NCBI GenBank assembly: GCA_026826555.1
Contig: JAKSZT010053764.1
Coordinates: 37,153,820-37,217,819 of the forward strand
Length of the DNA stretch: 64,000 bases
Origin: Tolypeutes matacus
Taxonomy: Eukaryota; Chordata; Mammalia; Cingulata; Chlamyphoridae
Direction: 5' to 3'
Below the pieces are notes generated by a model. It saw only the letters and a list, made by a program, of their open reading frames with translations. It was not told the DNA's origin and did no database searches. Of this stretch, positions 1 to 11,804 are shown in pieces. The position numbers were made by a program, and so were the translations under genes. Every line of letters begins with the position of its first letter. Positions within the stretch are counted from its first letter, which is position 1.

Positions 1-648
1 GTTGGAGTGGACATCACCATCCCAGTCCCCTCAGGATTGGGGGAAGATCTATGGACTAGAGTGGACTTGATGGTATTCTCTTGTTCACATATGGTGATTA
101 TAGCAATGCAAGAAATTATAACAATGAGGTGGAGCCAGTGGCCATTTGACACTTTTGGGGTAGGGAGGGGATGAGCAGTTGAAATACAGTGGCTTCTTTG
201 GGAGTTGGAGGTTGTCCTGAGTACTGTTGTGGCAACGGATGTAGGCCATTTTAAATCAGCACACACCACTCAGAACTGAGTGGGAGAGAGTGTGGTCTAC
301 AGTGTGAACTGTGGTCTATGGTTGGTGGCAAGGCTCCAGGATGTGTAAGTTCATTGAGGTTGGTGGGCCACACTGTGGGAGATGTTTGTGTGGGATGTGG
401 TGGGAGGTGTGGGAGGTGGGCAACATGGGAATCCCGGTGGGTTCCGTGTAATATTTTAGGTAATCTAAGCACCTCTTAAAATATATGTGTATATATATAT
501 ATAAACAACATTTTTGTAAGCAAATACACATATATGCATATATATTTATATATCATTTTGCAAATGTTTGTATATATTGTGAGAATTTTGATTTTTACCC
601 ATAATAAAAAAAAATTTAAAAAATAAATAAATAAATAAATAAATAAAT
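1..648 (+). mobile_element. Young LINE-1, 3' UTR end with A-rich tail (left part outside window)
   Basis: This stretch closely matches the reverse complement of 42600-43200, with few differences over the compared part. It ends in an AT-rich segment (480-600) and a tail of AAAT repeats (602-648). It is therefore the 3' end of a plus-strand L1 of the same recent subfamily as the large copy at 42561-48727. The minus-strand open frames here are by-products of the UTR. Confidence 0.85.
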
Positions 649-1004
649 GCATTTCTTTACTGAAGGACTTTTCTCAGAAGCTTTAATTAGCTAATATGCA
701 CAGTGACTCTTCAATTTACAGTTATTGTCCGCAGCATTTCCCACATTTATTTCCCACAGAAACTCTTTTTTAAGAGTGACTTGCAGAGCAGCTCTTCTGC
801 AGAAGTTGCTTTGGAAAACACTAAACTGGAGTAACCAATGAGCTCCCCCAAGAAGTCTGGGTAAGGTGGCATCAGTATGGGGCTGTGAGACACTTGTGGT
901 TTCTCAGCGTGGTGCTAGCAAAATAGATCTGGGGCTGCTTTCTTTGGAAAGAGGGGTGGGAGCAGTCGGAAACAGAGAGGGTAAGGATTAATTTGGCAGG
1001 GAGG

Positions 1005-1180
1005 GCACTAACATTTATGTTTCAAATGCTTTTCATTGTTTAGTTCCTCACAACCACCCTTTGAGATGTTGGTTATTCCCATTTTATAGACAAAGAAACT
1101 GACACTCATGAGTTACTCAAATACCTCATTGAAGCTCACGTAGCCGGGAAGTGGGTGTAGGGCTGATATTTGGAACCAGA
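1005..1180 (-). repeat. MIR SINE fragment
   Basis: The stretch reads, in reverse, the MIR core and tail: an attenuated TCCTCATCTGTAAAATGGG equivalent (cccattttatagacaaagaaactga) and the neighbouring gtagccgggaagtgg block. It is divergent, as expected for an ancient mammalian element. Confidence 0.55.
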
Positions 1181-1327
1181 TGCTCGTTAGTACACGGCAG
1201 ACCCCAGTCCCAGCACCAGGAAGAGCCTGCAGCGCTGGCAGAGAAGAACAGATTTCATTCAGCTACTAAGAAGTTGATGGTGAAAACATGGGAGTAGGGA
1301 CAGTCAGCTTTCAGAAGGGAGCAGAAG

Positions 1328-1652
1328 GGAGCAGGTGCGGCTTAGGCAACTGGGGACCCACCTCCCACATGGGAGGTCCTGGGATCTGTCCCCAGTGCCT
1401 CCTAAAGAAGACAAACAAACAATGAGCAGACGACAAGTGAAAAACGAGCAAGACAACAAGCAGACAGCAAAAACAAACAAGTACGGAGCAGATGTGGCTC
1501 AAGCAGTTGGGTACCTGCCTCCCACATGGGAGGTTCCAGGTTTGGTTCCCGGTGCCTCCTAAAGAGGAAACAGACAATGAGTGGACAACGGGCAAAAACA
1601 ACAAGCAAACAGACAAGGGAGCCATTGCGGGCATGGGGTGGGGGAAAAAAGT
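1328..1652 (+). mobile_element. Dimeric DAS-type tRNA-derived SINE
   Basis: Two tRNA-like units lie head to tail (about 1328-1400 and 1489-1565). Each contains the xenarthran hallmark CCTCCCACATGGGAGGT and a B-box-like GGTTCC/GATCTG block ending in GTGCCTCCTAAAG. The linkers are rich in CAAACAA and GCAGACA motifs. A possible 9-bp duplication, gagcagaag, flanks the unit (1319-1327 and 1653-1661). The tRNA resemblance is SINE-derived; this is not a working tRNA gene. Confidence 0.8.
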
Positions 1653-1661
1653 GAGCAGAAG

Positions 1662-4646
1662 AAAGCCCTCACTTTGAGGCTCTTGAGGATAGCAGGACCT
1701 ATCCTTGAAAAGATACATGGTCAGGAAAAATGGGGAAGTTGGTTTTGCTGGAAGATTAGTTGCAAATAAAGGAAAACTTTAGTCAAGCAAAGAGGCAGAG
1801 ATCAAAGGAAGCCCAGTCCTGCTTATGTAGAAAGGAATGTCCTAGCGGGGAGGATAGAGTACATGCTTTCCTCTTGTCCTTGGAACAGATGATGGTGCTA
1901 TTTATGAAATTCTCCCCTGGAAAAACACAGGCTCTTTCCTTCAAGCTAGAATTAGCATATCTGTGAAAGGATTTAGCCAAGGTTAGAGATCTACTGTTGA
2001 AGGTGGAACAGGAGCAGCCCATGGGGACTCCAGCAAAGGAAGCAGTTTGCACCCAATTTAAATTTGATCTGGAGATGGCAAAATTTTTGGAAATTTAATC
2101 CTCTGGCTGGATGCCAGAGATCTGATAGCCACTCTATTTAGAGAAGCCAAAAATCAACGCAGTTGAAAAGAGGACTGATTTTGAATGCTGTGGGGCCAAA
2201 TCAATGAACCATGCCAAGGATCCTCAGGGATGGCCAGCAGCTGGTCAGGGACGAGATTCCCAGGCCATGTGTCAGAAGAACTGGATGCTTGCAGCCAACT
2301 GGGAGGTATCAAAAAGGAAAAGGGAGAGAAGCCATGCAGCCAGGGAAAGTAGGACCTTCCCAAAACAAGAGCCCAGAGCAGACGAGGAAAAGGTCAGGGG
2401 TAGGTGGATAACAGAGGGAGAAAGCCTAGGACAAGGCAGGTAGGTGGGTTTTTATTGTGAGAAATGATAGGGCACTGAGAGACCCATGACTCAGTCCCTA
2501 AGCCCCACATTGAAGGACAGCATTATTCTCATTCTGAAAAAATAAAAATCCAAAGCTAACATTGGTTCTTCCTGGGCAATAGGGTTATGGGTAATTTTTA
2601 TTTTACTCTTGGTAACTTTCTTCTTCAAATTTACTACCATGAGTTTGGATTCTTTTCATCATCAATTACTTTAACTGGAAAGAAATAAGAATTTCTTTTG
2701 TAATGAAAGATATAAAAGAAGTGAATTTTTGACAGGTGATAGAAACATCTGGCCTTTTTTTAAAAAGATAGAGAACAGGAAGGCAGAGGACACACTGTTT
2801 CAGTAAGACTTAGCACAGCCCGAAGAAATGATCACAAGGAGAGGAAGGCAGTTTCATGACTAGTTAGACCCTCCTATACGTACTTATGGAGAGAAATTCT
2901 TGAAGGCAGCATCAGCTACGCTTTCTGTGATTTTCTATATCACTTCTCCAACTCATGGGAACCAAACCAAACAAACAAGATGCAGAAGCTAAATTTGACT
3001 TTATATTCTTTATGCCCCAAATTCCCTCCTTTGGCACATCCCCCTTCCCAAAGCTGTCTCTATAGTTCCTTCTACCCAAGGCCACTTCCCTCTTTTCAAG
3101 GCTGTCTTTTATCCTGTTCCTCATTCAAGGCAAGGGACCTTTTTGCAATATCTTACCTAAACCCCAGAGTTGACTGAACACCTGAGACCCAGCATCAGCC
3201 TTTCTGGAATAATCTTGACCATGTGCTCAGCAGCATGGTGGCCCCTGGAACAAGAGCCATTGGAATGTCCCTGCCCCAGTTGCTGCTCCAGTTTGGACCT
3301 TCCTCCCCTCCTCCAGATGGTGCTAACCTCATCTCACCTTTTCTCTACTTCTCAACTCTTAGGCCAGATACACGTTAAGGTAACTCATGTTGGGCCTGAA
3401 AAATGGAGAGCCCAAGGGCTATTCTGTAGCCCCTTTGTGCACACACCTTCCACCACCTGCCGTTCGTTCTGAGGCTGGAAGGCCTATAGCTTCCCCTCCC
3501 ACCCACCCCCACCCATCTCCTTCCTGCCCCTTCCCTGGCTCCATCCTGCTCTTCACCGCATGTCCCTATTCCAAACCCAACCCAAGAGATGCTGTGTCAG
3601 TTGTCTTGAAATTTTCAGTGAATTTTTTAATTTCTGTTTTGCATAGACACAAAGTCTTTTGTTTCGTATCTATGGCTTAGAATTGAAGTGGGGAAAAGAA
3701 GAAGGCAAGGGAAAAGGAAAAGTCTTTATTTCTGTTGGTTCTCAAAAGTGGCACTTGCAGAAAATCCCCAAATTTGGTTTCTTTTTTGGAAAGAGGTGGC
3801 AGCAGTAAAGTTTTGAGGCTCTGGTTGTCCTGCCCCCTCTGATCCAAGGATGAAGGAACATGGGTAAAAATAAGCAGTGCTAGGGCCAGAAAGAAAGGCT
3901 GATGGGGCTTGGGGCCACCATAGGAAAACAAGGGGTGAACACATTCTAGGAGGAGACCTCAGCAAAAGCTTCTCTCCCTCACATTCTTCCCAACCATCAT
4001 CCAAGCCCCCCAGATTCCTGCCTACTTCTCACAGTCTCATCAGACTTCGCTCCTCGACGTGGGAAAAACACCATTCATTCATTTGACAAATACCGATTAG
4101 CCTTGCTTTGCAGACAAGGGAAGTAGCAAGGACACTGCTCTGTGCTCAAGCAATAGCAAAAAGAAGCATAGGATAGCTTGTGTGTTCCCTGACCCTATAC
4201 TTTGGGGAAAACCTGCCCACATCCCATACACCAGAGAGTAAAAACTCTGAGAGAAGCAATCACCCAGAACCCTCCATATCGATCCCCCGCTGCACCCATT
4301 CAATCCCGTTTTCTGATTCTGTTTCTCTCTCACAATCTGGACGCAGCCCTCATATTTCTGGTTTTGTGTGTGCATGTTTGTCTTGTCTAATTTGGCTTCT
4401 TATTCCCACATTCCCACCCACACCCCCAAGACTTCAGCCCAGGCCCAACCCTTTGGTCTTGCCACTTCAGCTCACTTCCATTTGATGACTCCTCCTGGTC
4501 AGGTCCTTGAGGAGCCAACCTTTGTTGGCTGTACACCAGCCTACACCCTGTCCAGGCTGGCTCTGGTCCCCAGGAGGGTAGATCCATACAGATCGAGCTA
4601 AGGGAATTCTCCATTCCACCTCTGCTGAGACAGATGAATTCCAACC
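1662..4646. other. Unassigned, largely single-copy-looking intergenic sequence
   Basis: I recognise no gene or clear repeat family here. The 3000-3600 part is pyrimidine-rich on the plus strand. The open frames are at most about 100 codons, overlap on both strands, and show no domain. Nothing functional can be supported. Confidence 0.5.
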
Positions 4647-5309
4647 TGTAGCAGTTTGATATTGTTTATGAATTCCAAAAATAGATATTGGATTATGTTT
4701 GTAAACTGGTCTGTTCCTCTGGGCATATTAGATTATATTAGATTCAGAGGTCTCACTTTTATTTGATTAAATAAGGACTGAGGCTTTGATTGGGCCACAT
4801 CAGTAAGATGTTGAGTTCCCACCCCCTTGGTGAATGGGAACTCACAGAGAAACTGCACTGCAGAGAAGGGAGATTGGAGTTTTGAGCTGGAGCCCCAAGA
4901 AGTAAACACACAGGAGAGGAACACAGAGGAATAGAGATGGCTCCATAGTCACGGCAAAGGCCCCGGGGAGAGAGAGCCTGATGGTCTACAGCTAACCTTG
5001 TGGAGAGACCAGAGCAGCTGAGCCCAGAGAGAAATGAGCCCTGGGAGAGGAGGAGACATATCCCAGCCTTCAGCTGATATTGGAAGAAGTTGGGACCACA
5101 GAGCCCTAGAGGAGAGAAGAGGAAGGCCGGACACTTGCAGATGTCGGCAGCCGTCTTGCTCCAACACATGGCAACAGACTTTGGTGAGGGAAATAACTTA
5201 TACTTTATGGCCTGGTAACTGTAAGCTTCTACCCCAAATAAGTACCCTATATAAAAGTCAGCAGATTTCTGGTATTTTGCATCAGCCACCCCTTCGGCTG
5301 ACTAATACA
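4647..5309 (+). mobile_element. Solo LTR, MaLR-like xenarthran family B
   Basis: It begins TGTAGCAGTTTGA and ends GACTAATACA, matching the termini of the copies at 16287, 52376 and (inverted) 5914. The flanking five bases are caacc (4642-4646) and caagc (5310-5314), a 4/5 duplication match. No internal retroviral sequence follows, so it is a solitary LTR about 660 bp long. The TG...CA ends, 5-bp duplication and MLT/MST-like layout point to the ERVL-MaLR class. Confidence 0.75.
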
Positions 5310-5394
5310 CAAGCTGTAACTCAGAATGTTGTTTCCTGCAAATGTAATGTTGGGCCCAGTTGTCAAGTTTTATATTTATCTGTGTTCAACAACT

Positions 5395-5710
5395 TCAGAG
5401 AAATCCTGCTCCTCTCAAGTCTTCCCCATCTAGGCAAATGGCAGGTTATCTTTCTAGCTGCTCACGTTCCTTGCTCGGACTCTCTGCCTCTCACGTGCCA
5501 TATCCAATTCCTCAGCAAACCCTGAAAGTGATCTTCAGTTAAGTCTAGAATCTAATTCTTTCAGCACCTGTACCACTCCCGTTCTGCTCCAAGCCACCAC
5601 ATCATCTCTCACCCAAGGTATTGCACTAAACTAACTCATCTCCCTGCTTCCACTCTTGCTGTCTATGCTTCACAGAAAAACCAGAGAGAAACTTTTAAAA
5701 AGTCAGGAAA
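5395..5710 (+). mobile_element. LINE-2 fragment, upstream half of an interrupted copy
   Basis: The stretch follows the L2 consensus order: cttccccatct, the block ccaagccaccacatcatctctcacc, and the ccctgcttccactcttgc block. The same L2 appears to resume at about 7085 with the next part of the consensus. Roughly 1.4 kb of later insertions lies between the two halves. Confidence 0.65.
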
Positions 5711-5714
5711 TCAG

Positions 5715-5913
5715 CAAATCATGGTGGAGTAAGGACCTCTGAAAATTCTCTTCTCCATGAAAGAAACAAGAAAACTGGTGAAAATTGTAAGAATCAAATT
5801 CTTCAGTACTCTGAAAATTAACCAAAGATATGCGGCAAGCGAGGGAACATTTATTCCAGGAAAAAACAGCTGAATTTCTCTAAGATTGGAAGCTTCGTGG
5901 CATTGTAACTTGC
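5715..5913 (+). mobile_element. Old LINE-1 (L1M) 5' UTR, left part
   Basis: The stretch resembles an L1M 5' end: atggtggagtaaggac, then aacaagaaaactggtgaaaa, then aaccaaagatatgcggcaa. It is cut by the inverted LTR at 5914-6413 and continues at 6414. The last five bases before the LTR are cttgc. Confidence 0.6.
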
Positions 5914-6413
5914 TGTTTTAGTCAGCCAAAGGGGTGCTAATGTGAAATACCAAAAATGAGTTGGTCTTTATAAAGGGTTTTTATTTGGGGTAGAAGTCTA
6001 CAGATACCAGGCCATAAAGCATTAAGTTTCTTCTCTCACCACAGCCCATTGCCACGTGTTAGAGCAAGATAGCTGCAAGAGTTTGCCAGGGTTCAGGCTT
6101 CTAGGGTTCCTCTCTTCCCGGGGCTGCGTTTCTCTCTGGGCTTAGCTCCTGTTTCCTCCACAAGGTCAGCTGCAGACGATCAGGCGAATGGCTTGCTTCT
6201 CTTCTCCTGGCGCCTTTTTTCCAACATCAAAACTGCTTCTCAAAAGACTGCTGCAACTTTCCTTTGCCTTGCCTTTTATATTCAATTCCCCACCCACCAA
6301 GGGGTGGGGCTCAACACCCTAATCCTAACCTAATCATGCCCAGATTAACAGATCAGTTTACAAGCATGATTCAATTATATTTTTGGAATTCATAATTACA
6401 TCAAACTGCCACA
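5914..6413 (-). mobile_element. Solo LTR, MaLR-like family B, inverted
   Basis: On the minus strand it starts TGTGGCAGTTTGATG and ends GCTGACTAAAACA. A perfect 5-bp duplication, cttgc, flanks it (5909-5913 and 6414-6418). On the minus strand a TATAAAA motif lies near 6273-6279 and AATAAA at 5980-5985, in the order expected for U3, R and U5. No internal region is attached. It is about 500 bp and interrupts an L1M 5' UTR. Confidence 0.85.
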
Positions 6414-6620
6414 CTTGCCCTCTTCCCACCCTCCTCTCTCTTGTTCTGCCCTCTCCTTGCAAACAAACAGCCTGAAATCACAGTGCAAACCAGCAGCCTG
6501 GCAGCCACAGGAGGGGCCAGAGCAGGGTAAAAGCCCCTTCAAAGTCTCTTTCTCAGAACTGTCATTATTGGCTCTCTCTGGCAGTTCGCTGGAAGACTCC
6601 ATTTGCAAGGCTGTCTTGAT
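6414..6620 (+). mobile_element. Old LINE-1 (L1M) 5' UTR, right part
   Basis: The L1M 5' UTR resumes directly after the LTR with cttgccctcttcccacc and the cagcctggcagccacagg block. Joined across the LTR with one cttgc removed, it continues the 5715-5913 segment. Confidence 0.55.
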
Positions 6621-6634
6621 TTAACCTGGCTAAA

Positions 6635-7080
6635 GGCTTACCTAGTATCTTACTTTGCCAGTACTGCTCTGACAAATACCATACAATGGTGGGCTTAACA
6701 GCAAGAATTTATGGCCTCATGGTTTTGAAGGCCAGAAGACCAAAATCCAGATGCTGGCAAGGCCAGGCTTTCTCCCAGAGTTGGTCTCATTCTGATGATT
6801 TCCCCCATCCCATGTATTTGCTTCATTCTCTCCACTGTGGCCTTCTCTGACTTCTGGCTTCTACATCTTCCAGCTTCTTCTGGTTTCTGGTTTCTAGTGA
6901 CGGCCTCCAAATTTCCTCTCTTAATAGAGAGAATAGGACTTTTCAAAGATCGTATTCACAAATGAGTCCACATCCTGACTCACCTTAAACATAGTCAAAG
7001 ATACTATTTACTAATGGGCTCCTACCCCCCAGAAGGCAGAGTAAGACTTGACCATGTAGTTCTGGGGAACGTAAAAAGTT
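6635..7080 (-). mobile_element. MaLR LTR (MLT1/MST-like), degenerate
   Basis: Plus-strand motifs match the inverse of MaLR LTRs: acaaataccatacaatggtggg, then ggaggcc-like ttgaaggccagaagaccaaaat, and near the end gtagttctggggaacg. The copy is divergent and its boundaries are approximate. It lies between the L1M fragment and the right half of the L2. Confidence 0.55.
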
Positions 7081-7084
7081 AAAG

Positions 7085-7560
7085 GCATACAAGACCCTAC
7101 AGAATCAAGCTCCTGATTTCTTCTCTGACCTCACTTTCTACCACTCTTCTACCTGCTCACTCCATTCCAGCCACACTAGCCTTGTTTTGTTCCCCAAGCA
7201 TGCCAACCATGCTCCCACCTCAGTGCCTTTGCACATGCTTTCCTCAGTCTTAGACAAAAATTGTCCAAATGTCTACACAGTTCACTTCTGCACCTCTTGC
7301 AGTCTTTGCTCAAATTTCAACTTTCAGTGAGGCCTCCCGAACCATATTCCCCAGCACTTCTTTTCCTATCACCCTACTTGTTTTTTCTCTTTCTTATTTA
7401 TCATGGTCTCCTCTCACACTGTCCCTATTTATTTATCATCTGCCTCCTCCCACTAGAATTTAAGCTTCGTGAGGGCTGAGATTTCTATCTGCTTTCTCAC
7501 TACTATATCTCCTGCTGGGCACACAGTAAGTGTTCATTAAATCTGATGATTGAAGAATGA
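7085..7560 (+). mobile_element. LINE-2 3' end, downstream half of the interrupted copy
   Basis: It matches L2 in order: ctttctaccactcttctacctgctcac, ctcagtgcctttgcacatgc, ctcaaatttcaactttcagtgaggcc, the cactagaatttaagcttc-tgagg block, and the final gggcacacagtaagtgttcattaaat with the gaatgaatgaatg tail. The 3' terminus is complete. Confidence 0.75.
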
Positions 7561-9479
7561 ATGAATGCTTACAGCAGCAAATAGATTTGGAGGGCCTGTC
7601 CTGAGAATGAAGACCCTTCCAGATTCAAACAACTGACTTATAAATTACTTCTGAAATAAACTTTTTTGAAGACTGGATGCTATTTGTTATTAAAGAGTTA
7701 TTCAAGGTTAAGAGGTGTCAGAAAATATCTGCCTGTTAATCCTTGAAACTACACATGAAAGTAGCAGGCCCCAGGCTCTTTTCTTTCAGCACTTGATTGT
7801 GTGAGCCTTGTCCAGCATCTAATCTTTGATCCTCGTGTTTGGGTCGTACTTTTTACACGGTCTCACGCAGTGACATTGACTGCCTGCTCACTCTTTCTCT
7901 CCTGACCTTTGTGCTTTGCGTCTGTCTAACTCGGAGCCAGCTTTACAGGCTGAAAGACATTCCTGATGCCCCTGTCTGTAAGAGAAGGAGCCCTGCGGCA
8001 GGAGCCCTCTGCCAGCCGACCTCACAGCATCCTGAGCTCCAGAAGCACCTTTGTTGTGCTTCAATGGCCTTTCCACCTGAGGCCTATAGTAAGACACATA
8101 CCAGCAAAAATTGAATGCACAGACTTTTACGTGATTGTTTCTCTTCACTTTGATCCATCCTCGTTTAGGAGTCAGCCTTTGTGTGACTAAAACTCGAACA
8201 CATGAAAGGGAGGAGTTTCTTGAGCTGCTAAAAATTGTCATCATGTTTTCTGAAAATGGAGTCTTAGTGGGAAGAGTTCTCTCTGTACTTCTGCCATCTC
8301 GATTTGCTGTTTTGCATACACAAATGGCTATTTACTCTATTTATACAGAGCATGACAAAGAGACAGGAAACAGAAAAAGTTGAAAAGACCATCTCTGTAA
8401 CTTTAAAAATTTCTTTCCCTCTGGATTCTTTAATGCCTGTCCTCTTTATTTCATAGAACCTTTTCTCTGTGGCTGATCCTAAGCCTGCCAATGGCAATAA
8501 TCCAGATAAGTATAATCGAGAATCACTTGGGTTTTTTTGCCACTTAAATATTGTGTACCTACTCCAGGGTCATTATATCCAGGGCTAACTCATTAACTGT
8601 CCACCAACAAAACTAAACTAAACTAAAACCCCTGCTCCTTATGTTGCCAAGCCTGGCTAAAAGCATTGCAAGCTCTCACTACCCCAAATGGGGAATTTCA
8701 AAGTCAAACTTGACACCTCCCACTGAAACTCTATGCAAATTCTGTCTGTCACTAAGTCACTGCTTTGACCCTAATCCAGGCCTTCAAATCTTCTCCTGAA
8801 TGGAGGCAATATCAGGACTGGGTCCTGTGAAGCACTTGGCATGTGTAAGAGCAGATGATTTTTTTGCATCTTCCTCCTTCATATAACAAAAATTATTTTT
8901 AATAATGATCATGAAACCATTCAAATAATAATGTTCAGGAAAAAAAACAAAAACAGAATTTTTGTAAGTAAAATATGTGTGTATGCGTGTGTAAGATTAT
9001 GTTGAGTTTTAAAAAGTAACAAAAATAAAGGAAAAAACAGCTATCAGTCACTTTTGTATCTATCTAAAAGTCTGAATTTTGATCCTTTAGTTACTGTCTG
9101 ATATAATAATATTTATGTAAATGATGGTCCATTGACAATTGAAAATTGAAATGTATGCAAAAAGATCCACTTTAGGTAATTACTAAACTGTACCACTAAT
9201 GTGAGATTTTATTTTCCTATTTGTTCGTTTGTTTTAAAATAAGCAATTAACAATTTAAAAGAGTAAATTAAAATATTTAATTTTTAAAATTCATATTCAG
9301 AAAAATAGCTCATGTATGAAACAAATCAGCACTTCCAAAACAACATTACACCTCACTGTTTGCAATGTTTTAAATTTCAAACACAACTGGGTCCCATAGA
9401 ATGGCAGAATTAAAGTTCTGTTTCTTCATCTTTATAATCACTGTGCCATCATTTTTTATTTCTAATCCACACAGAAATA
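7561..9479. other. Unassigned intergenic sequence
   Basis: No gene is recognised. 7780-8500 has mixed composition with short overlapping frames on both strands. 8860-9400 is strongly AT-rich. A CTAAACTAAAC run lies near 8610. No family could be named. Confidence 0.45.
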
Positions 9480-10544
9480 TATCTTACTGCAGGGGTTGCA
9501 GACACAACTGCATCCAAAGCAAGAGCTAATGATTCTGAACAAACTTACCCTTAAAATGAACATTCGTAGTTGAGTCTGTTGTGTCAGAGGCCAAATGTTC
9601 TTGGCCAAGAGTTCTCTGAATCAACTCCCATGTAGAGAATGTTTATTAAAAGAACATAATACGGGACACAGTACCACAAATGAGAGACTTGCACAGAGAA
9701 AGAAATCAGGAGATGTGCACAAGGTCCCCCTCAACTATTTAACAGAATATTGATCAGCATATGTATGTGAAGAAACAGTCTGAGAATTCGGAAAGAACTA
9801 CCCAAAGGAATAGAAGGAAGAGTGTCCGGCACTTACACCGGGCAGGAAAAGTGCCTGCTCCCATCAGCCAGCCTGGAAGTCCTCATAATTCAAGAGGCTT
9901 TGTGTAGAGAACAGAGAAGATTCTTGTCTCAGTAGTGGGAATTATTAGCTCTACACCAAATTCTGCTCTGAACCTTCGTAACAAATCTTAAATGCAATAC
10001 TCAAAAGTTACAAATCATTTCTAAGAAAACTAACCACGTTTCAGAACAAAACAAAAGAATATTTATTGATAAAATTCACAATGTCCACTCACCAATTCAA
10101 GATTACCAGACATGCAAAGAAGCAGGAAAACATGACATATAATGAGAAGAAAACCAATCAAAACAAGCCCAGATTTGGCACAGATGTTAGAATTAGTAAA
10201 CATGGCTGTTATGTATTCTAAATGATTTAAGAGCTAAGGAGAGACATGGAAATAGATACATATACATACATACACACATATAATATATATATATTTAAAG
10301 GCCCAAATAAAATTCCACAGATGACAACGACAACAGGTGAGATAAAAGAAAACATATACTTGATATGATTAAAAGCAGGTCAGACATTGCAGCAACAAAA
10401 ATTAGTAAATTTGAAGACATAACAATAGAAACTATCTAAAATGAAACTCAGAGAGAAAAAAGAATTTAAATAAATAAAAAGTACACCAGTGGCCTAATAA
10501 ACATGTAATTGGAGTCTCCAAAGGAGAGGAAAGGGGGAAATAGG
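9480..10544 (+). mobile_element. Old LINE-1 (L1M/L1ME-like) 5' UTR and ORF1 relic
   Basis: 9830-9990 resembles the L1M 5' UTR (ggcacttacaccgggcagg, cctgctcccatcagccagcctggaagtc). 10160-10544 resembles ORF1, with a gaagacataacaatagaaactatc block and an aacatgtaattggagtctccaaaggagagg block. Stops and indels are frequent. It is interrupted by the LTR at 10545. Confidence 0.65.
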
Positions 10545-11002
10545 TGTGGCAGATTGAATTTTGTACCTTAGAAAAGCATGTTCTTAATTTTAATCCATTT
10601 CTGTGGGTGTGAACGCATTGTAAATAGGGCCTTTGGAAGATGATATTTTTCGTTAAGGTGTTAGCCAACTGAAACAGGTTGAGTTTTAATCTGGATTACT
10701 GGACTCCTTTATAAGCAGGATGAAATTCAGACAGAGAGAGAGAAAGCCATAGGAAGAAGAAGCTGGAAGTCAGCAGAATCCAAAAGAGAAGGGAGAAGAT
10801 GCTGCCATGTGACAGAAGAGCCAAGGCTCCAAGGATCTGGCAGCCAGCCACAGAATGCCACAGTCTTCTGGGAGAAAGCATTGCCTTACTGAGGCCTTAA
10901 TTTTAGACCTCTTCTAGCCTCAAAACCATGAGCCAATAAATTCCCATTGCTTAAGACAACGCATTTGGTGGTATTTGTGATTGTATCCAGGAAACTAATA
11001 CA
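10545..11002 (+). mobile_element. Solo LTR, MaLR-like xenarthran family A
   Basis: It begins TGTGGCAGATTGAATTTTG and ends GGAAACTAATACA. The flanks are atagg (10540-10544) and acagg (11003-11007), a 4/5 duplication. The order matches MaLR LTRs: tcctttataagcag promoter-like block, gccatgtgacagaag, ctcaaaaccatgagccaataaattcccattg (signal AATAAA), and ggtatttgtga near the end. It is 458 bp, with no internal sequence. Confidence 0.75.
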
Positions 11003-11007
11003 ACAGG

Positions 11008-11335
11008 AATGATAGCTCTTTTAAGTGTAAAACCTAAAACTATGAAACCTATAGAAGAAAACATAGGAGAAAAATTTTATGGACTTAGGTTAGACAAAGA
11101 TATCTTCAATACAACACCAAAAAAAAATGATTTCTAAAAGAAAAAAATTCATAAACTGTACTTCAACAAAATTAAAAACTTCTGCTCTTCAAAAGATACA
11201 ATTAAGAGAACAAAAGCCAAGCCATAGACTGGGAGAAATATTTGAAAATCATATATCTGATAAAGTAATTCTATCCAGAATATAAAAAAGAAATCTCAAA
11301 ACTCAAAAAACAACTAGGCAAAAAATGGGAATAAT
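11008..11335 (+). mobile_element. Old LINE-1 ORF2 3' portion, first part
   Basis: It matches the end of L1 ORF2: gaaacctatagaagaaaacataggagaaaa, then ttcatcaaaatt-like and ctgctcttcaaaagatac, then ccatagactgggagaaatatttg. It is degenerate. It continues at 11805 after a foreign insert. Confidence 0.65.
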
Positions 11336-11804
11336 AATAAATGGTTAATAATACAAGAATGTTCCTCTATCACAAGGTGTTAAGAATATGGTGATACATG
11401 GGAAAAATACAACTAATGTAACTTACACACAGTTAGCAGTAATATTGTAATATTCCTGTAGCAAAGGCAAATAAGCTACCAAATCAATGCTGAAGGTTAA
11501 AAAAAAGAATGTGGGATTCATGTCTGTGAGAGGTGAATATGATCAAGCTTTTTTTTTTTTTCTCTCTCTCTCTCTCTTCATTAACCAGGAAACCTTGGCC
11601 ATGCCATTTAACCAGTCTGTGCTCATTTATTCATCTTTTGGAACACTAGAGAAACAATTGAGTTTGCTTGTAGAATTAAGTAAGACAAATATGTATGCAT
11701 GGGCAGGATATTTTTAAAGGAATGCTTCCATAATTTGTTAACCTGCCTTTTGTCTGCTATTTTATTTTTTTGAAGTTGAAATAAAGTTAATTTTTATTTT
11801 TTTT
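11336..11804 (+). mobile_element. Insert containing L1 3' UTR-like sequence and a T/TC tract
   Basis: The block caaggtgttaagaatatggtgatacatggg, followed by gtaatattgtaatattc, resembles an L1 3' UTR of a younger class than the host copy. A poly-T run followed by CT repeats lies at 11550-11578. The right end is A/T-rich. The boundaries are approximate. Confidence 0.45.

Noticed and set aside
251..531. Minus-strand frames beginning near 472 and 531, similar to the plus frame at 42726-42947.
   Set aside because: The similarity is between two copies of the same L1 3' UTR; it is not evidence of protein selection.
1335..1562. tRNA-like sequences in SINEs considered as tRNA genes (also at 28408, 50596, 61029, 61354).
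   Set aside because: Each is part of a DAS SINE with A-rich tail or GC-rich body, and acceptor-stem pairing is not maintained, so none is a functional tRNA.
9000..9300. Search for CRISPR-like arrays, phage attachment sites or integrase genes.
   Set aside because: The window is mammalian DNA; no spaced direct-repeat array or prokaryotic gene was seen anywhere.
11551..11578. TTTTT-CTCTCT tract as a possible regulatory polypyrimidine signal.
   Set aside because: It is a simple repeat inside an L1-type insert, without a nearby exon or gene.
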